Origin: UBA3495 sp964629875
Lineage (GTDB): Bacteria > Chloroflexota > Dehalococcoidia > Lucifugimonadales > UBA3495
Assembly (NCBI GenBank): GCA_964629875.1
Contig: CAZVRK010000002.1
Location: forward strand, 78,715 to 142,714
Direction: 5' to 3'
DNA: 64,000 nucleotides
Position 1 is the stretch's first letter; each line of letters begins with the position of its first letter. Of this stretch, positions 52,716-61,788 are shown one piece after another. The notes under the pieces were generated by a model that ran no database searches, had not been told where the DNA came from, and saw only the letters and a program-made list of their open reading frames with translations. The position numbers were made by a program, and so were the translations under genes.

Positions 52716-54656
52716 TTAGTCCTCAAGTGTAGTTATATCGCCAGGGTCCAGACCCAGTTCTCGTGCCTTTAGTAATCGTCTCATTATCTTGCCGGACCTG
52801 GTTTTCGGCAGGGTTGGCGTAAATTCGATTTCTGATGGCATTGCGATGGGGCCGAGTTCTTGGCGAACATGCTGTTGAAGGTCGTTTATCATTTTGTCAG
52901 AAGGGTCATTGCCGACACGGAGAGTTACGAATCCTTTGATGGATTCGCCTTTCAGGGCGTCGGGTTTACCGATGACAGCTGCCTCTGCGACAGAGGGATG
53001 GGAGACCAATGCACTTTCCACTTCAGCTGATCCGATACGGTGTCCGGCAACATTAAGCACGTCATCGGCTCTTCCTACTACCATGTAGTATCCGTCTTCA
53101 TCCCGTAGTGCGACGTCGCCTGAAACATATACCCCTGGTATTGTATTCCAGTTTTCCGCATAGCGATCGGGGTCTCCGTAGACTGTCCTAAAGAAATGAG
53201 GAAAGGGTCTCTTAATTACTAATATGCCGCCCTTGTTCGGCTCTGCAATTGGTTGGCCCTCTCTGTCTACAATATCCAGTTCTGCTCCAGGAAGAGGCTT
53301 TCCTACCCTCCCGGGTCGGGCTGGCATGTTAGCCAGCGTTCCTAGGCAGGGACCTCCCGTTTCCGTTTGCCACCAGTTGTCTACTAGGTAGCCCCATTCC
53401 CCTCCGCCGCATATATTCTGGTAGGCCCATTTCTGAGCTTCTGGATTTAAAGGTTCCCCGGCACAGGTGAGAAAGCGCAATGATTTTAAATTGTATTGCT
53501 TTGGATAATCGTCCCCATGGCGCATGAGCATTCGGACCAGGGTAGGAGCTGTGAATATAACGTTGACGCCGTATTTCTCTATAATTTCATAGAATATGTC
53601 AGGTTTTGGGAAATCTGGTGCTCCTTCGCGAAATACTGTGGTAGCCCCTGCTATGAGCGGAGCATACACAATATAGCTATGTCCTACGACCCATCCGATA
53701 TCGGATGTACACCAGAACACGTCTTCGTCTTTAACATCCCAAAATGTTTTGAAATGATAATATGTCCCAACCATATATCCACCATGGACATGTAAAACAC
53801 CCTTAGGTTTACCAGTCGTGCCGCTGGTATACAAGATGTACAAGGGATCTTCTGAATCCATGACTTCTGCAGGGCACTCGATGTCCCCGGTTGCTAGAAG
53901 TTCATCGAAATCGATTTCCTTTGAGGCTTTTAAGTCTTTTATATTTGGCATATTGTCAGGGTCTACTTTTGATAAGTCCTTCTCACGGTTCCAAACAACG
54001 ACATGGTCAAGGCAGTCCAGGTCTTTTGCAGCTGCGTCAGCTATCCCTTTAAGGTCTACCTTGTTGCCTCTTCTGTATCCTACATCCCCGGTTATAAGTA
54101 GTTTTGCGTCAGCATCGAGTATGCGATCTTTAAGAGATCCGATACTAAATCCGGCGTATACTACACTATGAACTGCCCCGATACGGGCACATGCGAGCAT
54201 GGCTATGGCACCTTCAGGGCTTAACGGCATATAGATGACGACCCGGTCGCCCTTCCCGACACCAATAGAACGCAAGCCGTTCGCAAACTTGTTAACTAAT
54301 TGAGCCAGGCGGCCATAAGTGAATATTCTTTCAGTGCCGTCTTCGCCAAGCCATATGAAAGCAGCTTTATTCTTTGTAGGGGAATTTAAATGCCGATCTA
54401 GGCAATTGTAAGTTATGTTGCATTGTGCTCCGAGGAACCATTGAAAGGTTGGGTAGTCCCATTGGAATACTTTGTCCCAAGGTTTAAACCAGTCTAGCTC
54501 CGAAGCTACTGATTCCCAGAATCCTTCGGGGTCTTTTATTGAGTTCTGGTAAGTCTCGTCGTAGTTTTGTAATGTGGCTTGAGCGGCTACATGTGAGGGA
54601 GGAGTGATTTCCCCTGTTTCTTGTAATAGATGGTCGATTTGGCCTTGTTGCACCAT
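52716..54656 (-). CDS. acsA: Acetyl-CoA synthetase (AMP-forming)
   Basis: A 646-residue adenylate-forming ligase. ATP motif ILYTSGTTGKPKGVLHVHGG; WWQTETGGP; ADDVLNVAGHRIGSAEVES; and the acetylation/catalytic Lys in PKTRSGKIMRRLLK near the C-terminus. It activates acetate (perhaps propionate) to the CoA ester. The preserved Lys site suggests control by acetylation. It probably starts a transcript with the LLM gene downstream. Confidence 0.95.
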   Translation of the reverse strand: MVQQGQIDHLLQETGEITPPSHVAAQATLQNYDETYQNSIKDPEGFWESVASELDWFKPWDKVFQWDYPTFQWFLGAQCNITYNCLDRHLNSPTKNKAAFIWLGEDGTERIFTYGRLAQLVNKFANGLRSIGVGKGDRVVIYMPLSPEGAIAMLACARIGAVHSVVYAGFSIGSLKDRILDADAKLLITGDVGYRRGNKVDLKGIADAAAKDLDCLDHVVVWNREKDLSKVDPDNMPNIKDLKASKEIDFDELLATGDIECPAEVMDSEDPLYILYTSGTTGKPKGVLHVHGGYMVGTYYHFKTFWDVKDEDVFWCTSDIGWVVGHSYIVYAPLIAGATTVFREGAPDFPKPDIFYEIIEKYGVNVIFTAPTLVRMLMRHGDDYPKQYNLKSLRFLTCAGEPLNPEAQKWAYQNICGGGEWGYLVDNWWQTETGGPCLGTLANMPARPGRVGKPLPGAELDIVDREGQPIAEPNKGGILVIKRPFPHFFRTVYGDPDRYAENWNTIPGVYVSGDVALRDEDGYYMVVGRADDVLNVAGHRIGSAEVESALVSHPSVAEAAVIGKPDALKGESIKGFVTLRVGNDPSDKMINDLQQHVRQELGPIAMPSEIEFTPTLPKTRSGKIMRRLLKARELGLDPGDITTLED

Positions 54657-54691
54657 ATTGATACCCTCTCAGATATTTATTGAAATCTAAT

Positions 54692-55081
54692 CTAATCAGG
54701 GATATTAACAACAGCTTCAATTTCTATAACTAGTTCAGGCCGTACTAATCCGGCAACTATAACAGTGGAACTTGCGGGTGGATCAGTAGGGAATGTTTCT
54801 CCGCGCACTTTACTGAAAGAGGGATAGTCATTGATATCAGTTAAGAATGTTGTGATTTTTACAACATCACTCATAGAGGCCCCTACAGACTGGACAATAG
54901 TGGATATTCTAGACACTATTTGTCTTGCCTGGGCTTCACAATCGCCAACCCCAATTATGTTTCCGTCGTTATCTACAGAGACTTGCCCTGACACAAATAA
55001 TAGGTCTCCGACTCTAACTGCGGGCGAGAAAGCTGGATTGGGAGCTAATGAATCTGGAACAATAACTGTACGTTTAGGCAT
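54692..55081 (-). CDS. RidA family protein (enamine/imine deaminase)
   Basis: A 129-residue trimeric YjgF-fold protein. PNPAFSPAVRVGDLLFVSGQVSVD, DVVKITTFLTDINDYPSFSKVRG and FPTDPPASSTVIVAGLVRPELVIEIEAVV. The catalytic Arg of true RidA is present in the block SSTVIVAGLVRPE. It removes reactive 2-aminoacrylate-type imines, or another imine. Upstream of acs by 35 bases. Confidence 0.9.
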   Translation of the reverse strand: MPKRTVIVPDSLAPNPAFSPAVRVGDLLFVSGQVSVDNDGNIIGVGDCEAQARQIVSRISTIVQSVGASMSDVVKITTFLTDINDYPSFSKVRGETFPTDPPASSTVIVAGLVRPELVIEIEAVVNIPD

Positions 55082-55197
55082 TGGTTCCTCCTGTGTGTGG
55101 TGATGTATATGACTTTACAGCAAGCGTCAAGCAAAAGACCGGGAATCTATAGTTAATTAGAAATTGGGGCACGAATGTGGGTTTGTTAACTGTTAGA

Positions 55198-57381
55198 TCA
55201 GGACCGAGCTCTAGTGACTGATGTGACTCCCCGAACCCCCTCAAGCTTTGAGAATAACTTTCCAAGCTGACCAAGTCCGGTAGTATGTAGTGTCAGTTCC
55301 ATCGTAACTGTTCCATCGTCATTTTCTTCGGTTACTACAGAGGCAATATTGACCTTTTCTTCAGAGACTTTCATTGTCATATCGCGAAGAAGGCCTACCC
55401 GGTCGTACGCTTCCATATGGACCCTGACCGGATACAAATCTTTAATGGAACCCCAAGATACGTGAATAATACGCTCTTGTTCATCTTCGTTTTTCAGGTT
55501 GAGGCAGTCGTCTTTATGAACTGAGACACCTCGAGTTCGTGTGATATATCCCAGGATTTCGTCCCCTGGTATGGGGTTACAGCATTCGGCCATGCGTGTG
55601 AGCAGGTCTCCGACTCCCATCACAGATACTCCAGTATTGGGGCTCGAGAAAGCTAACCTGGATTTATTAGGGAAGGGGTCTTCTCGTTCTTGTTCTTGCC
55701 GACTTTGGGATAATCTGTATGCAACTTGGCCTTCCGTTATAACACCTGACCCTAGGGCAACTAGGAAATCTTCCATTCCTTCGTATTTTACGAGATTTAA
55801 TACCTCGGTATCGGAAAGTGTTAGGTTCATGCGGCGTATTTCTCGCCGGAGTATGTCTTTACCTCGGGATATATTACTATCTCGGGCTTGTTGCTTGAAC
55901 CACTGTCGTACCTTTCCTCGTCCACTGGCGGAATTAACGTATCCAAGGCTAGGGTTTAGCCAGTCAGGGCTTGGTCCACGCTCAGTCTTGGTCGTCATTA
56001 TCTCTATGGTGTCTCCGTTCTGGAGAACCGTGTCTAGCCCAACTAACCTGCCGTTTACTTTGCCTCCGACACAGCGGTGACCTAGTTGAGTGTGAATTTT
56101 ATAGGCAAAATCTATAGGAGTTGACCCCGATGACAGTTCTACTATATCTCCCTTTGGGGTATATACGAATACTTGATCGTGGAATATATCCTGTTTAACG
56201 GACTCGATGAATTCATCGGTCCCTGTGGCTTCACGCTGCCATTCCAGAAGCTGGCGCAACCAGGTCATTTTCTCCTCGAAAATGTTGTCTTTAGCTTTCC
56301 CCTCTTTATATCTCCAGTGGGCAGCAATCCCGTATTCGGAGAATTGATGCATCTCGTCGGTTTTGATTTGCACTTCTAAGGGCTTTCCGTCTTCACAATT
56401 AACTGTGGTATGCAGGGCTTGGTACATGTTCTCTTTTGGATTGGCGATATAATCGTCGAATTGACCCGGCATGGGGCTCCACAATTCGTGTACTATGCCC
56501 AAGGCTTTATAACAATCGGCCTTGTCGTTTACCAAAACTCGGAGAGCATATAGATCATAGATGTCGCTAATTTCTTTACCCTGGGACTCGTATTTGTTAA
56601 TTTTCTGGTAAATACTGTAAATGCCCTTTGGTCGGCCACTTACTTCGGCTTTTAAATCAAATGATTCAAGATCTGCAATTAACCTATTGCAAACCCGATC
56701 GACGTAGGCTTCTCGCTCTACTCGTCGAGTAGCCAGCATTTTTGATATGTTTCGATATTCAGTCTCGTTTAAATGTCTGAACGCTAAATCATCCAAACGC
56801 CATTTTATTTCCCAGATTCCGAGGCGATGGGCTAATGGAGAATAGATATCTAGAGTTTCCTGTGCGATGCGTTTTCTTTTTTCCACTGGCAGTGCATCTA
56901 GGGTCTGCATGTTGTGTAGCCTATCCGCTAGCTTGATCAACACGACCCTGATATCTTCGGCCATTGCTACCAGCATTTTGCGAAGGCTTTCAGCGTACAG
57001 AAGGTCGGAGTCAGACTGGTCTGAGGCGGTATCGCCGGAGAGGCGATAGTCCATTCTAGTGAGTTTCGTTACGCCGTCAACTAATTTGGCGACCGGTTCC
57101 CCAAAAGAAGCTTTGATTTCATCATAGGTAATATCACAGTCTTCTATGACATCGTGAAGAAGGGCAGCCATTATTGTATCGGCGTCTAGTTTTAGCTCTG
57201 CCAAGAAATTAGCGGCTTCAAGAGGATGAGCTATGTAAGGTTCCCCTGACATGCGCATCTGGCCACGATGGCATTCTTCAGCGAAATAATAAGCTTTCTG
57301 TATTAAGTCAGCTTTATCATCAGGCAAGTAGCTATGTACTTGATCAAGCAATAATTGTGGTGCGGTGTCGGTTACCACCAT
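55198..57381 (-). CDS. Bifunctional (p)ppGpp synthetase/hydrolase (RelA/SpoT, Rsh)
   Basis: A 727-residue Rsh protein. The hydrolase HD domain is intact (ALLHDVIEDC, His76-Asp77, with HPLEAANFL and LADRLHNM). The synthetase is present (YDLYALRVLVND), followed by TGS (VFVYTPKGDIVELSSGSTPIDFAY) and an ACT domain at the C-terminus (VGLLRDMTMKVSEEKVNIASVV). It should both make and break (p)ppGpp. Only Rsh in the window. Confidence 0.95.
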   Translation of the reverse strand: MVVTDTAPQLLLDQVHSYLPDDKADLIQKAYYFAEECHRGQMRMSGEPYIAHPLEAANFLAELKLDADTIMAALLHDVIEDCDITYDEIKASFGEPVAKLVDGVTKLTRMDYRLSGDTASDQSDSDLLYAESLRKMLVAMAEDIRVVLIKLADRLHNMQTLDALPVEKRKRIAQETLDIYSPLAHRLGIWEIKWRLDDLAFRHLNETEYRNISKMLATRRVEREAYVDRVCNRLIADLESFDLKAEVSGRPKGIYSIYQKINKYESQGKEISDIYDLYALRVLVNDKADCYKALGIVHELWSPMPGQFDDYIANPKENMYQALHTTVNCEDGKPLEVQIKTDEMHQFSEYGIAAHWRYKEGKAKDNIFEEKMTWLRQLLEWQREATGTDEFIESVKQDIFHDQVFVYTPKGDIVELSSGSTPIDFAYKIHTQLGHRCVGGKVNGRLVGLDTVLQNGDTIEIMTTKTERGPSPDWLNPSLGYVNSASGRGKVRQWFKQQARDSNISRGKDILRREIRRMNLTLSDTEVLNLVKYEGMEDFLVALGSGVITEGQVAYRLSQSRQEQEREDPFPNKSRLAFSSPNTGVSVMGVGDLLTRMAECCNPIPGDEILGYITRTRGVSVHKDDCLNLKNEDEQERIIHVSWGSIKDLYPVRVHMEAYDRVGLLRDMTMKVSEEKVNIASVVTEENDDGTVTMELTLHTTGLGQLGKLFSKLEGVRGVTSVTRARS

Positions 57382-57505
57382 ATGCGTAATCCTGACATGA
57401 TATATATTAGAAGTGATGATAATCTCTACGGGGAAGAAAGTCTACACATCGGCGTGCTGGAATCAGCGAAATGTGTGAACGAAATGGGTCAGAGACAGTA
57501 GGGAT

Positions 57506-57535
57506 TTGACACGTAGCCGACGATACCCGTAAAGT
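57506..57535 (+). promoter_or_regulatory. Candidate promoter of trxB
   Basis: TTGACA (57506-57511) and TAAAGT (57530-57535) are separated by 18 bases, 40 bases before the trxB start. Consensus -35 and a 4/6 -10. Direction fits the gene. Confidence 0.4.
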
Positions 57536-57575
57536 TCAAAGATAAGAGAATGGCTCGTACTAAGGAGGCACAACT

Positions 57576-58502
57576 TTGGCTAACGATTATGACGTATTGA
57601 TAATTGGAGGGGGGCTTGCGGGCCTGACTGCTAGTATCTACTCGGCACGCTATGGACTGTCCACGGGAGTAATAGAACTAATGATGGGTGGTGCGTCTAT
57701 TATTAATTTGGAAAAGATTGAGAATTTTCCTGGGTTTGTTGAAGGCATTTCTGGAGCTGAACTCGGACCAGCGGCTCAGGAACAGGCAATGAATGTCGGT
57801 GTGGATTTCATAATGGCCGAGGCCACTGGTATTAAAACCGATGGGGAATATAAGGTTATCAGCACCGATTCTGGAGATTATCGAGCAAAAGCGGTAATAG
57901 TTGCCGCAGGATCTCAACTTAAACATCTTGGAATACCTGGCGAAGAGGAGTTTAATGGAAGGGGTGTATCACATTGTGCTACTTGTGATGGACCTATGTT
58001 TATGGGAGAAACTGTAGGCGTTGTGGGAGGAGGCGATTCTGCTGCGGACGAGGCTCTCACTTTAACTGAATACGCAGAAAAGGTGATGGTATTTCATCGC
58101 AGGGATGAACTAAGGGCTCAAAAGATTCTTCAGGACAGGTTACTGAGGAATCCTAAAATTGAGATGGTTTGGAATGCCGAATTGCAAGAGATAATCGGCG
58201 AAGACACCGTAAGCGGTGTGAAGGTAAAAAATGTTGTCACTAACCACGAAGAAACTATAGGGCTTACGGGACTCTTCGTTTATGTGGGACTAGAACCTAA
58301 TTCTGGTATAGCTTCTGCGGTATCAAAGACTGATAATGCTGGCCATATCGATGTGAATCTTTCGATGGAAACTTCTACTCAGGGTGTATACGCTGTCGGT
58401 GATATCAGGCAAAGTTCTGCTAGACAACTCGTCGCTTCAGCTGGCGACGGCGCTACTGCCGCAGTAGGAGCCTTCAATTATATCCGTAGTAAAACTTGGT
58501 AA
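57576..58502 (+). CDS. trxB: Thioredoxin reductase
   Basis: A 308-residue NADPH/FAD enzyme. FAD motif YDVLIIGGGLAGLTASIYSARYGL, redox pair SHCATCDGP (Cys134, Cys137), NADP motif GVVGGGDSAADEALTL and C-terminal VYAVGDIRQ. The usual GGGDSA and GxGxxA motifs are complete. Starts at TTG 57576, with AAGGAGG at 57562-57568. Confidence 0.93.
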   Translation: MANDYDVLIIGGGLAGLTASIYSARYGLSTGVIELMMGGASIINLEKIENFPGFVEGISGAELGPAAQEQAMNVGVDFIMAEATGIKTDGEYKVISTDSGDYRAKAVIVAAGSQLKHLGIPGEEEFNGRGVSHCATCDGPMFMGETVGVVGGGDSAADEALTLTEYAEKVMVFHRRDELRAQKILQDRLLRNPKIEMVWNAELQEIIGEDTVSGVKVKNVVTNHEETIGLTGLFVYVGLEPNSGIASAVSKTDNAGHIDVNLSMETSTQGVYAVGDIRQSSARQLVASAGDGATAAVGAFNYIRSKTW

Positions 58503-58543
58503 TGGGGATTTTTTAGCCCGAAATCGCATTGTTACAGGCTTTT

Positions 58544-58552
58544 TGATATACT
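58544..58552 (+). promoter_or_regulatory. Extended -10 promoter of purA
   Basis: TGATATACT (TGN-TATACT) at 58544-58552, about 67 bases before the purA start. No good -35 at 16-18 bases, so an extended -10 is the likely type. Confidence 0.4.
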
Positions 58553-58618
58553 CTGCGGTGGTCTTGCCGTAATGGGCTGGGCGAATATTCGTACGCATTC
58601 ATATAATCAGGGGGAGCC

Positions 58619-59905
58619 ATGCCGGCTTATGCCGTAATAGGCGGACAGTGGGGAGACGAAGGTAAAGGAAAAATTATTGACTACCTTGCAGGTAAAGTTA
58701 AGGCGGTAGTCAGGTATGCAGGTGGAAATAACGCTGGCCATACTGTCATAAACGAGAAAGGGACTTTCCAACTCCATTTGATACCATCAGGAATTTGCTG
58801 GCCCGGTGTCTACGGGATAGTAGGGAACGGGGTCGTCGCAAACCCAGATGTTATGTTAGACGAGTTGAATCAGCTTGAATCTCGGGGCATAGATGTGAGT
58901 GATGTCTATGTCAGTGAACGAGCTCACGTCATTATGCCGTATCACATTGTTCAGGACCGTCTTGAGGAACAGGCGCGCGGTTCTTCTGCTATAGGGACGA
59001 CAGGGCAAGGTGTTGGACCGGCGTATGTAGATAAAGTTAGTAGGGGAGGCGTTCGCTTCGGAGATCTATTGGAACTGGATGCCCTTACTGAAAAACTGAA
59101 ATCTACAATCCAGTTTAAAAATAAGATTTTTACACAGGTATATGAAGGAGATGGAGTTTCCTTCGATGATGTTATAAAACGATGTCGGGAATGGGCGGAA
59201 TGGATTCGTCCGCATGTTAGGTCTACAGATCAATTGATACATGACCTGCTTGATCAAGGGAATGATGTATTGTTAGAAGGTGCCCAAGGAACAATGCTTG
59301 ATATAGATCATGGTTCGTATCCTTATGTTACCTCATCGTCCCCTACTATCGGTGGAGCCTGCACAGGTCTGGGAATAAGCCCGCAGTCCATTGCTGGAGT
59401 CCTGGGTGTATTTAAAGCGTACTCTACGCGAGTCGGCAGTGGGCCCATGCCTTCGGAGCTTCATGGCGATGCGGCAGAAAACCTTCGTGAAATAGCACAT
59501 GAGTATGGAACTACAACGGGTAGAGCCCGGAGAGTCGGGTGGTTTGACGCAGTAGCAGGTCGCTATAGCAGGATTGTAAATGGTATGACAGGCATGGTTT
59601 TAACACGATTGGACATCCTAGACGGATTCGATACGGTTAAGATCTGTAACGGATATCGCGCTAATGGGCACGAGATAGATAGATTTCCCTCTAATACCGA
59701 TCTTCTGGCCCAATGCGAGCCTGTTTACGAAGATTTCCCTGGTTGGGATACTCCTACGGCGGGAGCAACCACCTGGGAAGCATTGCCCGAGAATGCCCAG
59801 AATTATGTTAGACGCATCCAAGATCTCGTTGGTTGCCCAATACAGATTATTTCTACTGGTCCCAACAGAGAAGAGACGATTTTGCTCAGTCCAATAATCG
59901 GGTAA
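58619..59905 (+). CDS. purA: Adenylosuccinate synthetase
   Basis: A 428-residue GTP-dependent enzyme that joins IMP and aspartate. GGQWGDEGKGKIIDYLAGK, NAGHTV, TTGQGVGPAYVDKVSR, EGAQGTMLDIDHGSYPYVTSS and TTGRARRVGWFD are all in place. GGGGGAG RBS at 58610-58616. Followed by a small unknown gene. Confidence 0.97.
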   Translation: MPAYAVIGGQWGDEGKGKIIDYLAGKVKAVVRYAGGNNAGHTVINEKGTFQLHLIPSGICWPGVYGIVGNGVVANPDVMLDELNQLESRGIDVSDVYVSERAHVIMPYHIVQDRLEEQARGSSAIGTTGQGVGPAYVDKVSRGGVRFGDLLELDALTEKLKSTIQFKNKIFTQVYEGDGVSFDDVIKRCREWAEWIRPHVRSTDQLIHDLLDQGNDVLLEGAQGTMLDIDHGSYPYVTSSSPTIGGACTGLGISPQSIAGVLGVFKAYSTRVGSGPMPSELHGDAAENLREIAHEYGTTTGRARRVGWFDAVAGRYSRIVNGMTGMVLTRLDILDGFDTVKICNGYRANGHEIDRFPSNTDLLAQCEPVYEDFPGWDTPTAGATTWEALPENAQNYVRRIQDLVGCPIQIISTGPNREETILLSPIIG

Positions 59906-59931
59906 AATTCCCATGGAGGAGTACGGAAGGA

Positions 59932-60150
59932 ATGCAGGAACAAGCGAAATTCGGTATTTATCTGAATGCTATCGAAGGAAAAGTCGTACGCATTAACTCC
60001 CCATATTGGATACCTGAACAGCCAGATTGGGTCTTATTAACTGAAGAGGTCAATACGACTCTATTGAATATACGGTCTATTGCAGCAGATAAAGGTCTCT
60101 CAACTGATGCGGGCAATATAACGTGGGGCAGAATCCCGTTAAAAGATTAG
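59932..60150 (+). CDS. Small hypothetical protein (72 aa)
   Basis: No family recognised. Aromatic beta-rich protein (KFGIYLNAIEGKVVRINSPYWIPEQPDWVLL) with a polar C-terminus. The open frame begins inside purA (59833) but ATG 59932 lies after the purA stop and has GGAGGA about 11 bases upstream. Between purA and dgt. Confidence 0.45.
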   Translation: MQEQAKFGIYLNAIEGKVVRINSPYWIPEQPDWVLLTEEVNTTLLNIRSIAADKGLSTDAGNITWGRIPLKD

Positions 60151-60193
60151 TGTCCGGTGATTATGAGGCTAAGATTACGCGTGGGAGAGTGAC

Positions 60194-61282
60194 ATGGCAG
60201 AAAGTGCATATGACTCACTCATAAGGGACCGTATAGAGGCTAAAGAACAGCAACTTTCTCCGTTTGCCAGCAAATCATTGAACTCAAAAGGCCGAGTCGT
60301 GCCAGAACCTCCTCCACAGATGAGAGGCGAGTACCAGAGAGATAGAGATAGAATTATCCACACCAACGCCTTTAGACGCCTAAAGCACAAGACCCAAGTT
60401 TTTATAGCACCTAGCGGCGATCATTATGTGACGAGACTTACACATACTTTAGAAGTCGCCCAGATAGGCCGTACTATAGCTCGAGCCTTGAATCTAAATG
60501 AGGACTTAATAGAGGCGATTGCTTTAGGCCATGACTTGGGCCACACACCGTTCGGGCACGTCGGCGAAGAGATGCTAGATCAACTATCAGAAACTGGTTT
60601 CGTGCATAGCGCTCAGAGTCTAAGAATAGTGGAAAGGCTAGCTAAAAATGGAGAGGGGCTTAACCTGACGTGGGAAGTCAGGGAAGGTGTTCTGAATCAT
60701 TCGAAACCGAGAGGAGATTTTCTCCGACCTGGTCGAGAGGAAACTATAACACTAGAAGCGCAAATATGTAGAGCTTCAGATGCTATAGCGTATCTCAATC
60801 ATGATATTGGTGACGCTATTAGGGCAGGAATATTATCTGTAGATGATTTGCCGGATGAGGTAAACACAAGGTTTGGAAAGACACATGCTTCGCGGATAAA
60901 TTCTTTAGTCTGTGATATCGTGGACGCCTCTTGGAGTGCAACAGGGGCAGAAGGCGGGCAGGTTAATGCTGAGATAATCATGAGTAATGACGGGAGGAGA
61001 TTAATGAACCTCCTTAGAGAGTTTATGTTTGATAGTGTTTATATGCCGATTAATGGAAACGCGGAGTCAACAATTGCAAGGGAAATTATGGGAATGCTCC
61101 ATGGATATTTGATGGAAAATTCTGACCAGATTCCAGACATATATTTTCTCCATGAAGAATCAGTTGGACAGGCCGTCATTGATTACTTGTCTGGAATGAC
61201 TGATTACTATGCTATTAGATTGGCTGAAAGGATAAGACCCGGCATCTCCGAAGGATTAAGCTTTAGGATTGCGCCCGAGTAA
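60194..61282 (+). CDS. dNTP triphosphohydrolase (dGTPase-like)
   Basis: A 362-residue HD-domain dNTPase. HTLEVAQIGRTIARALNL, AIALGHDLGHTPFGHVGEE and the late LNHDIGDAIRAG hold the metal His and Asp residues; RRLKHKTQVF at the N-terminus is also typical. It would remove dNTPs to dN and PPPi and balance pools. It starts at ATG 60194. Confidence 0.92.
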   Translation: MAESAYDSLIRDRIEAKEQQLSPFASKSLNSKGRVVPEPPPQMRGEYQRDRDRIIHTNAFRRLKHKTQVFIAPSGDHYVTRLTHTLEVAQIGRTIARALNLNEDLIEAIALGHDLGHTPFGHVGEEMLDQLSETGFVHSAQSLRIVERLAKNGEGLNLTWEVREGVLNHSKPRGDFLRPGREETITLEAQICRASDAIAYLNHDIGDAIRAGILSVDDLPDEVNTRFGKTHASRINSLVCDIVDASWSATGAEGGQVNAEIIMSNDGRRLMNLLREFMFDSVYMPINGNAESTIAREIMGMLHGYLMENSDQIPDIYFLHEESVGQAVIDYLSGMTDYYAIRLAERIRPGISEGLSFRIAPE

Positions 61283-61787
61283 TCGGAGGTTATTCTTTGG
61301 AGTGCTTGGCATAAATATGTTAAGAGATGTAATTCTACGGTTAGTTATAGGAGGTTCGCTAGACCAAGCGAGGCGGAGAACGAAAGTAGCATGCATTGCA
61401 GGGTATCTTTGGACTTTATTGAGTTTTGTTAGTGTGACCTCTTGGATATTCTTACCAGTTTCAGATGATACTGTCGGGCAACGACTGAGCTTGGGTTTGT
61501 ATGTGGGACTAGTCTGCGAGGTTGGGGTAGTAGCATTTTTGTCATATGGTGTCATGCGAAGGAAACCTAAAATGGCTACCGCTCTGTTCTTCTATTTTTG
61601 GGTTAGCAGGTTATTCTGGTTATCTACTGGATTGATCAGCCTCAACGGCATTCCAAATATTGCGCGATTGATACTATTGCACCTTGTTCCCGTTTATCTG
61701 TTTTATCAGGGCATGAGAGGCGCTTGGACGCACCACTCGCTTACAAATCGTTATGATAACTGGGAGGCAGATGCGCTAGAGGACTAG
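61269..61787 (+). CDS. Membrane protein of unknown function
   Basis: A 172-residue protein as the longest frame from TTG 61269, overlapping dgt by 14 bases; ATG 61317 is also possible. About four membrane helices: 39-61 (TKVACIAGYLWTLLSFVSVTSWIF), 75-95, 105-130 and 130-150. No functional motif. Tail acidic. It may be translationally coupled to dgt. Confidence 0.6.
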   Translation: MRPSNRRLFFGVLGINMLRDVILRLVIGGSLDQARRRTKVACIAGYLWTLLSFVSVTSWIFLPVSDDTVGQRLSLGLYVGLVCEVGVVAFLSYGVMRRKPKMATALFFYFWVSRLFWLSTGLISLNGIPNIARLILLHLVPVYLFYQGMRGAWTHHSLTNRYDNWEADALED

Positions 61788-61788
61788 G

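Noticed and set aside
61256..61555. Minus-strand frame opposite dgt and the membrane gene
   Set aside because: Low-complexity Ser/Thr/Pro-rich translation antisense to good genes; a shadow frame.
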